Shown: positions 45,843 through 55,317, numbered from the stretch's first letter. The stretch is 64,000 nucleotides of DNA from Pseudomonadota bacterium (GCA_038533575.1 JBCAYL010000001.1:462226-526225), one strand, 5' to 3'. Program-made: numbers and translations. The notes: generated by a model from the letters alone, not told the origin.

Positions 45843-47432
45843 ATGACCAAGCTCACAGGCTTCATGGCCATGGCCACGCTTTTGTCGACGACGACACTGG
45901 CAACGGCCGAGACACTGCGCTGGGCGCGCGCGGGCGACGCGCTGACGCTCGATCCCCACGCGCAGAACGAGGGGCCGACGCACACGATCCGGCACCAGAT
46001 GTACGAGCCGCTCATCATCCGCGACACGACCGGAGCCTTCGAGCCCGCCCTTGCCACGTCGTGGTCCCCCAGCGAGGAAGATCCAAACGTCTGGATATTC
46101 GAACTTCGTGAGGGTGTGACCTTCCACGGGGGCGAAGAGTTCACCGCCGAGGACGTCGTGTTTTCCTACGAGCGCGCGAAGCAGCCGAACTCCGACATGA
46201 AAGAACTGATCGGCTCGATCACCGAGGTGCGCGCAGTCGACGATTTCACCATCGAGATGGTCACCGACGGGCCGAACCCGATCCTTCCTTCGAACCTCAC
46301 CAACCTCTTCATCATGGACAAGGGCTGGTCCGAGGCGAACAACACCGTGAACGTGCAGGATTTCGAGGGCGGCGAGATCACCTTTGCCACCACGAACGCC
46401 AACGGCACCGGGCCCTACATGCTCCAATCCCGTGAGCCCGACGTGCGCACGGTCATGGTCCGCAACGACGACTACTGGGGCATCGACGAGTTCCCCATGG
46501 AAGTGACGGAGATCGTCTACACGCCGATCCAGAACGCCGCGACCCGCGTGGCGGCGCTCCTGTCAGGCGAGGTCAATTTCCTTCAGGACATGCCGGTGCA
46601 AGACCTCGCCCGGGTCGATGACGCCGAGGGCCTCGTCGTCAAGCAGGCGCCGCAGAACCGGGTGATCTTCTTCGGGATGAACCAGGGCGCGGCCGATATC
46701 GAGGCAGACAACGTCGACGGGGCCAACCCGCTCGCCGATGTGCGCGTGCGCAAGGCCATGTCCATGGCCATCAATCGCGATGCCATCCAGCAGGTCGTCA
46801 TGCGCGGCCAGTCCGAGCCCGCGGGCATGATCGCGCCTCCCTTCGTGAATGGCTGGACCGCGGAGATGGACGCCGAGTCCTCCACCGACATCGCCATGGC
46901 GCAAGAGCTCATGGCCGAGGCAGGCTATGGCGATGGCTTCTCCATCCGGCTCGATTGCCCCAACGACCGCTACATCAACGACGAGGCGATCTGCCAGGCG
47001 GCCGTGGGCATGCTGGGCCAGATCGGCGTCACGGTGAACCTCGACGCCAAGCCCAAGGCACAGCACTTCCCGCTCATCACTGACGGGCAGACCGACTTCT
47101 ACATGCTGGGCTGGGGCGTGCCGACCTATGACAGCGAGTACGTCTTCAACTTCCTCGTCCATGGCCGCGAGAGCGACATCGGCACGTGGAACGGCACGGG
47201 CTTCGACAACGACGAGATCGACGCCAAGATCAGGTCGCTGGCATCGAACACCGACCTCGAGGCGCGCAATGCCGACATCGCCGATATCTGGCGCGTTGTG
47301 CAGGACGAAGCGCTTTACATCCCCATTCACCACCAGGTGCTGAACTGGGGCATGGCCGAGGGCGTGGGGATCGAGGTCGATCCCGAGGATCAGCCCAAGG
47401 TGAAGTATTTCACCATGAGCACCATGAACTAA
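45843..47432 (+). CDS. Peptide/nickel-type ABC transporter substrate-binding protein (first copy)
   Basis: 529 residues, SBP family 5. Signal peptide MTKLTGFMAMATLLSTTTLATAE. Typical features: LTLDPHAQNEGPTHTIRHQMYEPL, FTAEDVVFSYERAKQP, ADVRVRKAMSMAINRDAIQ. CAGGGAGAA ribosome site. Family members bind oligopeptides, glutathione, opines or other bulky solutes. First of two tandem binding-protein genes ahead of one set of permeases. Confidence 0.9.
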   Translation: MTKLTGFMAMATLLSTTTLATAETLRWARAGDALTLDPHAQNEGPTHTIRHQMYEPLIIRDTTGAFEPALATSWSPSEEDPNVWIFELREGVTFHGGEEFTAEDVVFSYERAKQPNSDMKELIGSITEVRAVDDFTIEMVTDGPNPILPSNLTNLFIMDKGWSEANNTVNVQDFEGGEITFATTNANGTGPYMLQSREPDVRTVMVRNDDYWGIDEFPMEVTEIVYTPIQNAATRVAALLSGEVNFLQDMPVQDLARVDDAEGLVVKQAPQNRVIFFGMNQGAADIEADNVDGANPLADVRVRKAMSMAINRDAIQQVVMRGQSEPAGMIAPPFVNGWTAEMDAESSTDIAMAQELMAEAGYGDGFSIRLDCPNDRYINDEAICQAAVGMLGQIGVTVNLDAKPKAQHFPLITDGQTDFYMLGWGVPTYDSEYVFNFLVHGRESDIGTWNGTGFDNDEIDAKIRSLASNTDLEARNADIADIWRVVQDEALYIPIHHQVLNWGMAEGVGIEVDPEDQPKVKYFTMSTMN

Positions 47433-47439
47433 GTCCCGA

Positions 47440-47472
47440 GGGCCGCCTGGTTTCCGGGCGGCCCTTCCCTTT
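47440..47472 (+). terminator. Terminator-like hairpin after the first binding-protein gene
   Basis: 8-bp stem GGGCCGCC/GGCGGCCC, 9-base loop, followed by TTCCCTTT, eight bases after the stop. May partly terminate or protect the upstream message. Confidence 0.7.
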
Positions 47473-47498
47473 GGTCCGCAACAACCAAGGAACGTCCC

Positions 47499-49037
47499 AT
47501 GCTTCGCTTCTCCACAGCGCTCGCCCTCGTTCTGGCCCTTCCGGCCAGCGCCGAGGAATTCAACTTCGCCGTCACGACCGATCCGCAGACCATGGATCCC
47601 CACGCGGTCAACTCCGCGCCGGTGCTCGGCTTCTTGAATAATGTCTACGAAGGCCTCGTCCGGCGCGGCAAGGACATGTCCATCGAGCCTTCGCTGGCCG
47701 TGAGCTGGGAACCCATCGGAGACGGAGAGGGCTGGCGCTTCAACCTCCGCGAGGGCGTCACTTTCCAGGACGGCTCGGCATTCAACGCCGATGACGTCAT
47801 TTTCTCTTACGAGCGCGCGTCCTCGGAGCAGGCTGATACCTCGAGCTGGTTCGCGCCGGTGAGCGAGGTGATCCGGGTCGATGACTTCACGGTCGACATC
47901 ATGACCACCGCGCCAAACCCGATTTTTCCCGACAGCATCGCCAACTGGATGATGATGGACAGCGGCTGGGCCGAGGCCAATGATGCCGTGCGCCCCGACA
48001 AGGATCAGGGCAACTTCGCCACGCTCAACGCCAATGGCACGGGGCCCTTCCAGATCGTTTCGCGTCAGCCCGACCTGTCGACAGTGCTCGAGCCCCATGC
48101 CGGCTGGTGGGGGGATGTGGAGCATAACCTGACGCGCGTGGAGATGACGCCGATCCAGAACCCGGCCACCGCGCTGGCCGCGCTTTTGTCCGGCGACGTG
48201 GACTTCATCAATCCTGTCCCGATCCAGGATGTCGCGCGGCTCGCTGGCAACCCCGATGTGCAGGTGATCCAGGGCATCGAGGCCCGCGTGATCATGCTGG
48301 GCTTCGACCAGCAGGAGGGCGGCCCGTCCACCAACGACATGTTCCTCGACCCCGCCGCGCGCGAGGCCGTGGCCCGCGCGGTGAACGTGCCTGCGATCCT
48401 GCAGACGATCATGCGCGGCAATGCCGAGGTGGCCAGCCAGCTCGTGAGCCCCGCCATGCGCGGCTACTCCGATGCCGAGGCCGCGCCTTACGGCTTTGAC
48501 CAGGATGCCGCGCGCGCCCTCGTTGAAGAGGCGGGCCTCGCAGGGCAGACCATCGAGTTCAAATGCCCGAACGACCGCTATCTGAATGACGAGGCCGTGT
48601 GCCAGGCCATCACAGGCATGCTCGCGCAGGCGGGCATGGACGTGACCCTCGATGCGATGCCCGTGTCCAACTACTGGCCCGAGCTGCGCGCGGACAACTT
48701 CGACATGTACCTCCTCGGCTGGTCGCCCGGGACCTTCGATGCCGAGCATCCGATCCGCTTCCTCGCGTCCACGCCCAACGAGGAAAAGCGCCTCGGCAGC
48801 TGGAACTTCGGCGCCTATTCCAACGCCCGCATCGACGAGCTCTTGCCCATGATCCAGTCCGAGATCGATGAGGAGGCCCGCCAGGCCATGCTCGATGAGG
48901 TGGCGGGCATCATGCAGGACGAGGTGGCTTACGTGCCGCTTTATGTGCAGCCGCTTGTCTGGGGTGCCGGCGCGGGGATCGAGCTCACGCAGCGCCCGGA
49001 CAACTTCTTCATCCTTCGCTGGGTGACGGTGAACTAA
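47499..49037 (+). CDS. Peptide/nickel-type ABC transporter substrate-binding protein (second copy)
   Basis: 512 residues. Signal peptide MLRFSTALALVLALPASAEE. SBP family 5, clearly paralogous to the preceding protein (shared TDPQTMDPHAVN, FNADDVIFSYERAS, IEFKCPNDRYLNDEAVCQA). The two differ enough that separate ligands or regulated use are likely. Possible RBS AAGGAA eight bases before the ATG. Confidence 0.9.
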   Translation: MLRFSTALALVLALPASAEEFNFAVTTDPQTMDPHAVNSAPVLGFLNNVYEGLVRRGKDMSIEPSLAVSWEPIGDGEGWRFNLREGVTFQDGSAFNADDVIFSYERASSEQADTSSWFAPVSEVIRVDDFTVDIMTTAPNPIFPDSIANWMMMDSGWAEANDAVRPDKDQGNFATLNANGTGPFQIVSRQPDLSTVLEPHAGWWGDVEHNLTRVEMTPIQNPATALAALLSGDVDFINPVPIQDVARLAGNPDVQVIQGIEARVIMLGFDQQEGGPSTNDMFLDPAAREAVARAVNVPAILQTIMRGNAEVASQLVSPAMRGYSDAEAAPYGFDQDAARALVEEAGLAGQTIEFKCPNDRYLNDEAVCQAITGMLAQAGMDVTLDAMPVSNYWPELRADNFDMYLLGWSPGTFDAEHPIRFLASTPNEEKRLGSWNFGAYSNARIDELLPMIQSEIDEEARQAMLDEVAGIMQDEVAYVPLYVQPLVWGAGAGIELTQRPDNFFILRWVTVN

Positions 49038-49058
49038 GGCTGCTCAAGGGAAATACGC

Positions 49059-49080
49059 GCCCCGGCCTTCGAGCCGGGGC
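49059..49080 (+). terminator. GC hairpin after the second binding-protein gene
   Basis: Perfect 8-bp stem GCCCCGGC/GCCGGGGC with loop CTTCGA, 22 bases after the stop. No T-run, so more likely an RNA-stabilising or attenuating stem than a full terminator. Confidence 0.6.
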
Positions 49081-49108
49081 CTCTGCCCCTGCGAGCGCTG
49101 AGGTGGAG

Positions 49109-49129
49109 GTCCCGGGTCAGGCCCGGGAC
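49109..49129. repeat. Palindromic extragenic element (REP-like)
   Basis: GTCCCGGG-TCAGG-CCCGGGAC, perfect 8-bp arms with 5-base loop, in the intergenic space before dppB-like gene. This sequence type is widespread as an interspersed intergenic palindrome in Rhodobacterales genomes. Confidence 0.6.
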
Positions 49130-49152
49130 GTGAAGCGCAAAAGGTCGGGCCT

Positions 49153-50121
49153 ATGCTCTCCTACATCATCAGACGCGTCGGCCAGTCCATCCTCGTGCTG
49201 CTCATCACGGGGCTCGTTGCCTTCTCGATGTTCCGCTTCGTCGGCGATCCGATCGACAATATGCTCGGCCAGGAGCGCACGATGGAAGATGTCGAGCGCC
49301 TGCGCGCGCAGCTCGGCCTCGATCAGCCCTTCGTTGTCCAGTATTACCGCTTCCTCGAACAGGCCTTGCAGGGGAACTTCGGTGTCTCCTTCCGGCAGGG
49401 CCGCCCGGTGGCCGAGATCCTCCTCGAGCGTGCGCCGGCGACACTGGAGCTTGCGGCCGTCTCTGGCCTCTTCGCCATCGTCCTCGGCATCGCGCTCGGC
49501 GTCTTCACGGCGATCCGCCGCAACGGCTTCACGGCCAATTTCATCATGTCCGCCTCGCTCATCGGTGTGTCGCTGCCGACGTTTCTCATCGGCATCCTCC
49601 TGATCTACCTTTTCTCGGTGGAGCTCGGCTGGCTGCCGTCCTTCGGCCGTGGAGAAACGGTCGATGTGGGAGGATGGTCGACGGGCTTTCTCACGGAGTC
49701 CGGCCTCCGCGCGCTGATCCTGCCGTCGATCACGCTGGGCCTCTATCAAATGACCCTCATCATGCGCCTGGTGCGATCCGAGATGCTCGAGGTTCTGAGG
49801 CAGGATTACATCCGCTTCGCGAAAGCCCGAGGCCTCTCGGACCGCGTCATCAATTTCCGCCACGCGCTGAAGAACACGATGGTCCCGGTCATCACTGTCA
49901 TCGGCCTCCAGCTCGGCTCGATCATCGCTTTCGCCATCATCACTGAGACGGTCTTTCAATGGCCCGGCGTGGGCCTCCTCTTCATCAATGCGATCCAGTT
50001 CGTCGATATTCCCGTCATGGCCGCCTACCTCATGCTGATCTCGGTGATGTTCGTCGGGATCAATCTTCTCGTGGACATCCTCTATGCCTTCATTGACCCG
50101 CGCCTGAGGGTGTCGGCATGA
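49153..50121 (+). CDS. Peptide-type ABC transporter permease (DppB family)
   Basis: 322 residues with six helices. N-terminal MLSYIIRRVGQSILVLLITG and GDPIDNMLG are DppB hallmarks; the EAA coupling loop is EVLRQDYIRFAKARGLSDRVINFRHALKNTM. Overlaps the next permease gene by four bases (ATGA). Confidence 0.93.
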   Translation: MLSYIIRRVGQSILVLLITGLVAFSMFRFVGDPIDNMLGQERTMEDVERLRAQLGLDQPFVVQYYRFLEQALQGNFGVSFRQGRPVAEILLERAPATLELAAVSGLFAIVLGIALGVFTAIRRNGFTANFIMSASLIGVSLPTFLIGILLIYLFSVELGWLPSFGRGETVDVGGWSTGFLTESGLRALILPSITLGLYQMTLIMRLVRSEMLEVLRQDYIRFAKARGLSDRVINFRHALKNTMVPVITVIGLQLGSIIAFAIITETVFQWPGVGLLFINAIQFVDIPVMAAYLMLISVMFVGINLLVDILYAFIDPRLRVSA

Positions 50122-51023
50122 CGCGGTTCCTCGAGTCCGATCTCTTTTACGCGTTTCGCACCTCGCCCGTGGCCGTGGTGTCGTTCATCGTGACCGTGCT
50201 TCTTGTCCTGTCGGCGGTGCTCGCGCCGCTCATCGCGCCCACGAACCCGTTCGATCCGGCGAGCCTAGATCTCATGAACGGCTTCACCGCGCCCATGGCG
50301 CCCAATGCGTTCACCGGCGACAGCTTTCTCATGGGCACCGATGACCAGGGCCGCGACGTCTTCTCCACGATCCTCTACGGCATGCGCATTTCGCTCTTCG
50401 TGGGGGTGGCCGCGGTGCTCTTCGCGATGACGCTCGGCATCTTCCTCGGTCTCCTCTCCGGCTATGTCGGCGGCTGGACCGAGACGATCATCATGCGCAC
50501 GGCGGACGTGCAGCTGACCTTTCCGTCGATCCTCGTGGCCATGCTGATCTTCGGCATCGCCAAGGGCATTACGCCCGTGGAATACCGGGACCAGATGGCG
50601 ATCTGGGTGCTCATCCTCGCCATCGGCCTCTCCGACTGGGTGCAGTTCGCGCGCGTGGTGCGGGGTGCGACGCTGGTGGAGAAGTCCAAGGATTACGTGG
50701 CCGCGGCCCAACTGATCGGGCGCGGGCCTATGACGATCATGGTCCGCCATATCATGCCCAACGTGCTGTCGCCCGTGCTCGTCATCGCCACGATCTCGCT
50801 CGCGCTCGCGATCATCGCGGAGGCGACGCTGAGCTTCCTGGGCGTCGGCGCACCGCCCACGCAGCCGTCGCTCGGCACGCTCATCCGCATCGGGCAGGGC
50901 TTCCTCTTTTCGGGCGAATGGTGGATCCTCTTTTTTCCCGCCATGACGCTCCTCATGCTCGCGCTCGCCGTGAACCTCCTGGGCGATTGGCTCCGCGACG
51001 CGCTCAACCCGAGGCTCAGATGA
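50118..51023 (+). CDS. Peptide-type ABC transporter permease (DppC family)
   Basis: 301 residues. N-terminal cytoplasmic segment, first helix (VVSFIVTVLLVLSAVLAPLIA), DppC motif GTDDQGRDVFSTILYGMRISL, EAA loop EKSKDYVAAAQLIGRGPMTIMVRHIMPN and GVGAPPTQPSLGTLI. Partner of the DppB-type permease. A highly structured 202-base gap follows before the ATPase gene. Confidence 0.93.
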   Translation: MTRFLESDLFYAFRTSPVAVVSFIVTVLLVLSAVLAPLIAPTNPFDPASLDLMNGFTAPMAPNAFTGDSFLMGTDDQGRDVFSTILYGMRISLFVGVAAVLFAMTLGIFLGLLSGYVGGWTETIIMRTADVQLTFPSILVAMLIFGIAKGITPVEYRDQMAIWVLILAIGLSDWVQFARVVRGATLVEKSKDYVAAAQLIGRGPMTIMVRHIMPNVLSPVLVIATISLALAIIAEATLSFLGVGAPPTQPSLGTLIRIGQGFLFSGEWWILFFPAMTLLMLALAVNLLGDWLRDALNPRLR

Positions 51024-51043
51024 CCCAAGCACTGCACTCGCAA

Positions 51044-51187
51044 GCGCGCAGGCGCCATGCCCGACCTCGGGTGGGCATCGCTTCGGACGATGGATGCGCA
51101 CTTCTTGCCGCCAGTCGGGCAACCGTTCGTGGTGCGACATCGGCGTATGCCCTCCCGGGGGGGAGGTCGGGCATGGCGCCTGCGCGC
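51044..51187. repeat. Long imperfect inverted repeat within the transporter operon
   Basis: Left arm 51044-51068 and right arm 51163-51187 are perfect 25-base reverse complements (they begin GCGCGCAGGCGCC). They continue inward: 51069-51078 pairs with 51147-51156 with a single mismatch, after a 6-G bulge on the right. The central about 68 bases can form smaller stems. It fills most of the gap between the permease and ATPase genes and would be transcribed as a large hairpin. Confidence 0.75.
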
Positions 51188-51225
51188 CGGAGCGCTGATA
51201 CCTCCGCGCTTTGAAGGAGCGAAAC

Positions 51226-52941
51226 ATGACCGAGCCCGTCCTCTCCATCCGCAACGTCACCGTCGACATCCCGACGCGGCACGGCCTGTTTCAGCCGGTC
51301 CAGAACGTCTCCTACGACATCCGCCCCGGCGAGATCCGGGGTGTGGTGGGCGAGTCCGGTGCGGGCAAATCCATGACCGGCAACGCCGTCATAGGCCTGC
51401 TCGACCCGCCCGCGCGCATCGCCGAGGGCGAGGTCTGGCTCAACGGGCGGCGGATCGACGGGCTCGACGCCGAAGAGAAGCGGCGCATCCGGGGCAAGGA
51501 GATCGCGATGATCTTCCAGGACCCGCTCACCTCCCTCAATCCGCTCTTCACGGTGGGTCAGCAGCTCGTGGAGACGATCCAGCTCCATCTCGGGCTCTCG
51601 GCGGCTGACGCGAAGACGCGCGCGATCGAGCTACTGGATCGCGTACGCATCCCGAACCCTGCCGAGCGTTTCGATCAGTACCCGCACCAGTTCTCCGGCG
51701 GCATGCGGCAGCGCGTGGTGATCGCGCTCGCGCTCTGCTCGGAGCCCTCCGTAATCGTGGCCGACGAGCCCACCACCGCGCTCGATGTCAGCATTCAGGC
51801 GCAGGTGCTCGACCTCATCAAGGTGCTAGCGCGCGAGCGGCAGGTGGGGGTGATCCTCGTCACCCATGACATGGGCGTCATCGCCGACACGACCGACGAG
51901 GTCACGGTGATGTATGCGGGCAAGGTGGTGGAGCAGGGCACCACGGCCCAGATCCTCGGCGCGCCAAGCCATGATTACACAAAGAGCCTCATCGCCGCCG
52001 TGCCGCGACCGCAGGTCAAGCTCCACCGCTTCCCACAGGTGAGCTATGGCGGGCGCGAGACGACCTTCAAGATCGAGGACCTCGCGCGCAACTGGGGCCG
52101 CTCAACGGCCTCGAAATCAGGCACCCTGCTCGAGGTCGAGGGCCTCACCAAACGGTTCCTGTCCAAGGGCTCCCTCATCCCGTCCCGGCGCGCGTATTTC
52201 ACGGCGGTGGACGCGGTGAGTTTCGACATCAAGGACGGCGAGGTTTTCGGCCTCGTGGGCGAGTCCGGCTCCGGCAAGTCGACCGTCGCGCGGATGATCG
52301 CCACGCTCTACCCGGTGGACGATGGCAAGGTGATCTTCGACGGGGAGGAGATGACGGGCCTCGATGCCGCGGGCATCGCGCGCTACCGGCGCCAGATCCA
52401 GATGATCTTCCAAGACCCGTTTTCGTCGCTCAATCCGCGCATGTCGGTGGGTGACATCGTGGCCGAGCCGCTCATTCACCACAAGCTCCTGGCGAGCGGG
52501 GAGGTCGGCCCGCGCGTGCGCGAGCTGCTGGACCGCGTGGGCCTCGCCTCGGATGCCCATCGCAAATATCCGCACGAGTTCTCTGGCGGTCAAAGGCAGC
52601 GCATTTCCATCGCGCGGGCATTGGCCACGCAGCCGCGCTTTCTCATCTGTGACGAGCCCACGTCTGCGCTCGACGTCTCCATCCAGGCTCAGATTCTCAA
52701 TATCCTCAAGGATTTGCAGGAGCATCTTGGCCTATCGATGCTCTTCATCTCCCATGATCTGCCGGTGGTGCGCCAGATGTGCGACCGTGTGGGCGTCATG
52801 CGGCAGGGCAAGCTGGTGGAGCTTCAGGAAACGAGCGCGCTCTTCGAGAGCCCGAAATCCGACTATACTAGGGAGCTGCTCGAGCTCATGCCGCGGCTCG
52901 ATCAGCTCTCGGAAGAGGAGATCGCCGGACTTCGCGCCTAG
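51226..52941 (+). CDS. Fused double ABC ATPase for peptide-type uptake (DppD-DppF)
   Basis: 571 residues with two complete nucleotide-binding domains. The first has [24 protein letters not shown] and [11 protein letters not shown]; the second, from about residue 300, has [29 protein letters not shown] and [10 protein letters not shown]. Each is followed by an oligopeptide/dipeptide C-terminal extension. Usual systems encode D and F as separate proteins. GAAGGAGC precedes the start MTEPVLSI. The stop overlaps the converging secreted-protein gene by four bases. Confidence 0.93.
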   Translation: MTEPVLSIRNVTVDIPTRHGLFQPVQNVSYDIRPGEIRGVVGESGAGKSMTGNAVIGLLDPPARIAEGEVWLNGRRIDGLDAEEKRRIRGKEIAMIFQDPLTSLNPLFTVGQQLVETIQLHLGLSAADAKTRAIELLDRVRIPNPAERFDQYPHQFSGGMRQRVVIALALCSEPSVIVADEPTTALDVSIQAQVLDLIKVLARERQVGVILVTHDMGVIADTTDEVTVMYAGKVVEQGTTAQILGAPSHDYTKSLIAAVPRPQVKLHRFPQVSYGGRETTFKIEDLARNWGRSTASKSGTLLEVEGLTKRFLSKGSLIPSRRAYFTAVDAVSFDIKDGEVFGLVGESGSGKSTVARMIATLYPVDDGKVIFDGEEMTGLDAAGIARYRRQIQMIFQDPFSSLNPRMSVGDIVAEPLIHHKLLASGEVGPRVRELLDRVGLASDAHRKYPHEFSGGQRQRISIARALATQPRFLICDEPTSALDVSIQAQILNILKDLQEHLGLSMLFISHDLPVVRQMCDRVGVMRQGKLVELQETSALFESPKSDYTRELLELMPRLDQLSEEEIAGLRA

Positions 52942-53375
52942 TCGAGCGGGAAGGTCAGGCCCACCGTGATGATCCCGTCCACGGGGCTGCCGTCGAGCGG
53001 AATGATCTGCGAGAAGACCGGTCCCTGCCTGAGTTGCAATCCGAGGAGCGGGACGAAATCGCCCGCGCGGAAATCCGTGATGATGTCGGCATTCTCATAA
53101 TAAGCGAGACCGCCAAAGACCTGTGCCGCGCCGTTCTGCCACTCGTAGAGATCGACCGCGCCGGTCAATGACACCGACGGTTCGGCGTAGGAATTTCGAT
53201 AGGCGCCGACGCTGACATCCACCGTCCCGCGCCATGTCAGGAAGACGCCGGGAACAAACTCCTCAAATCCGTCCGCACCGAGGTGATGCGCCCCGAGAAG
53301 CACGGAGACAGCATCGGGATCCGCCGCGGCGGGGCTCGCCGCCAGGGCGGCAAGCAGGGCAAAGGTGGCTTTCAT
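52938..53375 (-). CDS. Small secreted protein, possibly outer-membrane beta barrel
   Basis: 145 residues. Signal peptide MKATFALLAALAASPAAAD, then alternating hydrophobic strands ([38 protein letters not shown]) ending in an aromatic-poor but strand-like C-terminus. Resembles small periplasmic/outer-membrane proteins seen as YfaZ/PagP-sized barrels, but I cannot assign a family. AAGAAGG precedes the start. Confidence 0.6.
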   Translation of the reverse strand: MKATFALLAALAASPAAADPDAVSVLLGAHHLGADGFEEFVPGVFLTWRGTVDVSVGAYRNSYAEPSVSLTGAVDLYEWQNGAAQVFGGLAYYENADIITDFRAGDFVPLLGLQLRQGPVFSQIIPLDGSPVDGIITVGLTFPLD

Positions 53376-53442
53376 GACTGCGCGTGCCTTCTTTCTTGAT
53401 TGGCGGCACGCTCGCGCAGAATTGTGGCCAAATCTGGGCGGT

Positions 53443-54114
53443 CTAGCCCTTCAGCGGCACCCGTTCGATGACTTCGAAACGGCCGTCTTCGCGCTCGCCG
53501 CACAAGCTCACGGCATCGATGACAAAGGGGCTGGGGAGAGCCGCTGCGAAATGGGCCCTGAGGATCGCGGCCACCGGCTCGGGCCCTGGCAACGGGCCGG
53601 TCAGCGTCATGTGAAAGCGGAATTCTTCGAGCACGTAGGGGTAGCCCCATCTGCCGAGAAGCGCCTCTTGCGATGCCGTTAGGCGCGTACGCTTCCGTCG
53701 CTCGAGTTCATCGGCTGTGAGGGGTGCGCGAAAGCTGTCGAACTGCGTGACGCAGGACGCGGCGAGATCGTCCAATGCGTCTGAACGCATCTCAGGGACA
53801 AGCGCGACAAAACTGCCGAGCGTGGCAACCCGCAGCCCTTCGAGCGTAACGGGTTCCTGCGTTTGCGCAAACGCAATGAGCGCCTCCGAGAGCGACGCGG
53901 CGGACGCCCCAACAGCCAGCCGAAACGGCGCTTTCAGCGTGGCGTGGAAGCCGTACTTGCGCGGGCGCTCGGTGATCTCGGCCGCGTTGAGACCGAGCTC
54001 CGGGTGCGGTCTCTCTTCACGGTTTGCGGCGTCCCAGCCAAGCCACGCCGCCGCCATGTCCGCGAGAAGCCCCTCGGGGCAGGTGTAGTAGAGGGCGTAG
54101 CGCCGGTGGGTCAT
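53443..54114 (-). CDS. DUF1045 protein, 2H-phosphoesterase fold
   Basis: 223 residues from MTHRRYALYYTCPEGLLADM. Two HxT motifs typical of 2H phosphoesterases: FHATLKAPF and FHMTLTGPL. DUF1045 proteins are often found with phosphonate-use genes (phn), and some act on cyclic phosphate intermediates, but no phn genes are in this window. Upstream in-frame codons overlap the lactonase gene and are rejected. Confidence 0.85.
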   Translation of the reverse strand: MTHRRYALYYTCPEGLLADMAAAWLGWDAANREERPHPELGLNAAEITERPRKYGFHATLKAPFRLAVGASAASLSEALIAFAQTQEPVTLEGLRVATLGSFVALVPEMRSDALDDLAASCVTQFDSFRAPLTADELERRKRTRLTASQEALLGRWGYPYVLEEFRFHMTLTGPLPGPEPVAAILRAHFAAALPSPFVIDAVSLCGEREDGRFEVIERVPLKG

Positions 54115-54166
54115 GCGCGGAGGTTGCCGTTTTCGAAAACGAAAGGGAAGCGCTTGGCGCGGCGGT

Positions 54167-54955
54167 TCATCCCGGCTCGGTATCGGGCCCGCGATCGAGG
54201 CGATGGACCCCGGGCGCGACCTCCGGGAAATTCGCGCGAACGAGCGGGTCATGGCCCGGCACGATCAGGCCCGGCCTGGAGGCGAGGCGGTGCAGCGTCT
54301 CGAAGCCCTTGAGCATGTCTTCGACATCAATGACGATGGGGAAGGGCCTGCGATCAAACGCATTCTCGTAGTAGTGCGCGGCATCGGAGGCGAGGCAAAG
54401 CCATCCGGCTTCGGTCAACACGCGCACCGCCTGAAGGCCCCGCGAATGCCCTCCGATCCGATGGACAGTGACGCCCTCGGCGATCTCGGCGTCTCCGTCG
54501 TGAAAAATGACCCGCCCGGAATAGACCCGCTTCACCGCCTCGCAGACGTGATCGGCCGTGAAGGGCGCCCGCAGCGTGTCGTGGCACATGCAGGGCCCGG
54601 TGGCGAAGGCCATCTCCGCGGTCTGGAGGTGAAGGGTGGCATTCGGAAAAAGGTGGAGGCCGCCGGCATGATCGTAGTGGAGATGCGTGACGATGACTTC
54701 GTCCACGGCCTCTGCCGCGAGGCCCAGCGGTTTCAGGGCCTCCCTCGGATCGGTCGAGATCGGCCGCCCCCGTGCCGCCCCTTCGGCGGCGTCATAGCCT
54801 GTATCCACAAGGATGTGGCGACCATCCTTCTCAAGCACCCAGAGGAAATAATCCATGGCATGGGGCGCGTCGTGATTGTCATCGAAGAGGAAGCTGTCGG
54901 CGCGCGTGCGCGCGTTGCGTTCTGCGTATTTGACCGCGTGGACATGCCAGCTCAC
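54167..54955 (-). CDS. N-acyl-homoserine-lactonase-type metallo-hydrolase
   Basis: 262 residues, metallo-beta-lactamase fold. Zinc motif THLHYDHAGG, later GGHSRGLQAVRV, SDAAHYYENAF and IVPGHDPLV supply the remaining ligands. Closest by pattern to AttM/AiiB-type N-acyl homoserine lactonases, which act on AHL or other lactones. Its start overlaps the end of the ABM gene by four bases, so the two are coupled; a lactone-metabolising role beside a sugar-acid operon is plausible. Confidence 0.88.
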   Translation of the reverse strand: MSWHVHAVKYAERNARTRADSFLFDDNHDAPHAMDYFLWVLEKDGRHILVDTGYDAAEGAARGRPISTDPREALKPLGLAAEAVDEVIVTHLHYDHAGGLHLFPNATLHLQTAEMAFATGPCMCHDTLRAPFTADHVCEAVKRVYSGRVIFHDGDAEIAEGVTVHRIGGHSRGLQAVRVLTEAGWLCLASDAAHYYENAFDRRPFPIVIDVEDMLKGFETLHRLASRPGLIVPGHDPLVRANFPEVAPGVHRLDRGPDTEPG

Positions 54956-55242
54956 GGGAAGACCTGCGCATAGGTGCGAACGTCCTTGCCGACGATAATC
55001 GGCGCCGTCTCGGCGTCGAAAATCTTGAAATGCTCGGTCGCGAGATGCGCGTCGAAAGCCGCGGCATCATCATAGAGTTCGTAGAGAAACACTTCATTGG
55101 GCCGGGCATCATCATGGCACACGTCAAAGCGATGACAGCCCGGTTCATCGCGCAGGGAGGCGGCTGCGTTCGGGCGGATGGATGTGAGGAAATCCGGCAT
55201 CTTGCCAGGCGCGATTTCCAAGGTGACCACCACTGCAAACAT
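54952..55242 (-). CDS. ABM-domain (YgiN-like) monooxygenase
   Basis: 96 residues, one antibiotic-biosynthesis-monooxygenase domain: MFAVVVTLEIAPGKMPDFL, EPGCHRFDVCHDD and FLYELYDDAAAFDAHLATEHF. Members form dimers and oxidise quinol-like or other small substrates, or act as isomerases. Divergent from the tartrate-dehydrogenase-like operon with a GntR-type operator between. Start ATG is the only sensible one. Confidence 0.88.
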   Translation of the reverse strand: MFAVVVTLEIAPGKMPDFLTSIRPNAAASLRDEPGCHRFDVCHDDARPNEVFLYELYDDAAAFDAHLATEHFKIFDAETAPIIVGKDVRTYAQVFP

Positions 55243-55280
55243 ATCGCGCTCCGCCTTGTCCCGTTTTCTGGTATCTCATA

Positions 55281-55290
55281 ACGTATACGT
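55281..55290. promoter_or_regulatory. GTATAC-centred palindrome, probable GntR operator
   Basis: ACGTATACGT, a perfect 10-base palindrome in an AT-rich context (ATAACGTATACGTAAT). FCD-type GntR proteins commonly bind GTATAC-like sites. It sits in the divergent intergenic region, 28 bases before the operon start and 38 bases from the ABM-gene start. Confidence 0.6.
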
Positions 55291-55317
55291 AATTTAACCG
55301 TCAACGAGGGCAGGCCA

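Noticed and set aside
46563-48749. A 728-codon minus-strand ORF
   Set aside because: It mirrors the two binding-protein genes, is rich in H/R/G without any domain, and spans their intergenic terminator.
49109-49129. CRISPR repeat
   Set aside because: A single palindrome; no spaced direct-repeat array anywhere in the window.
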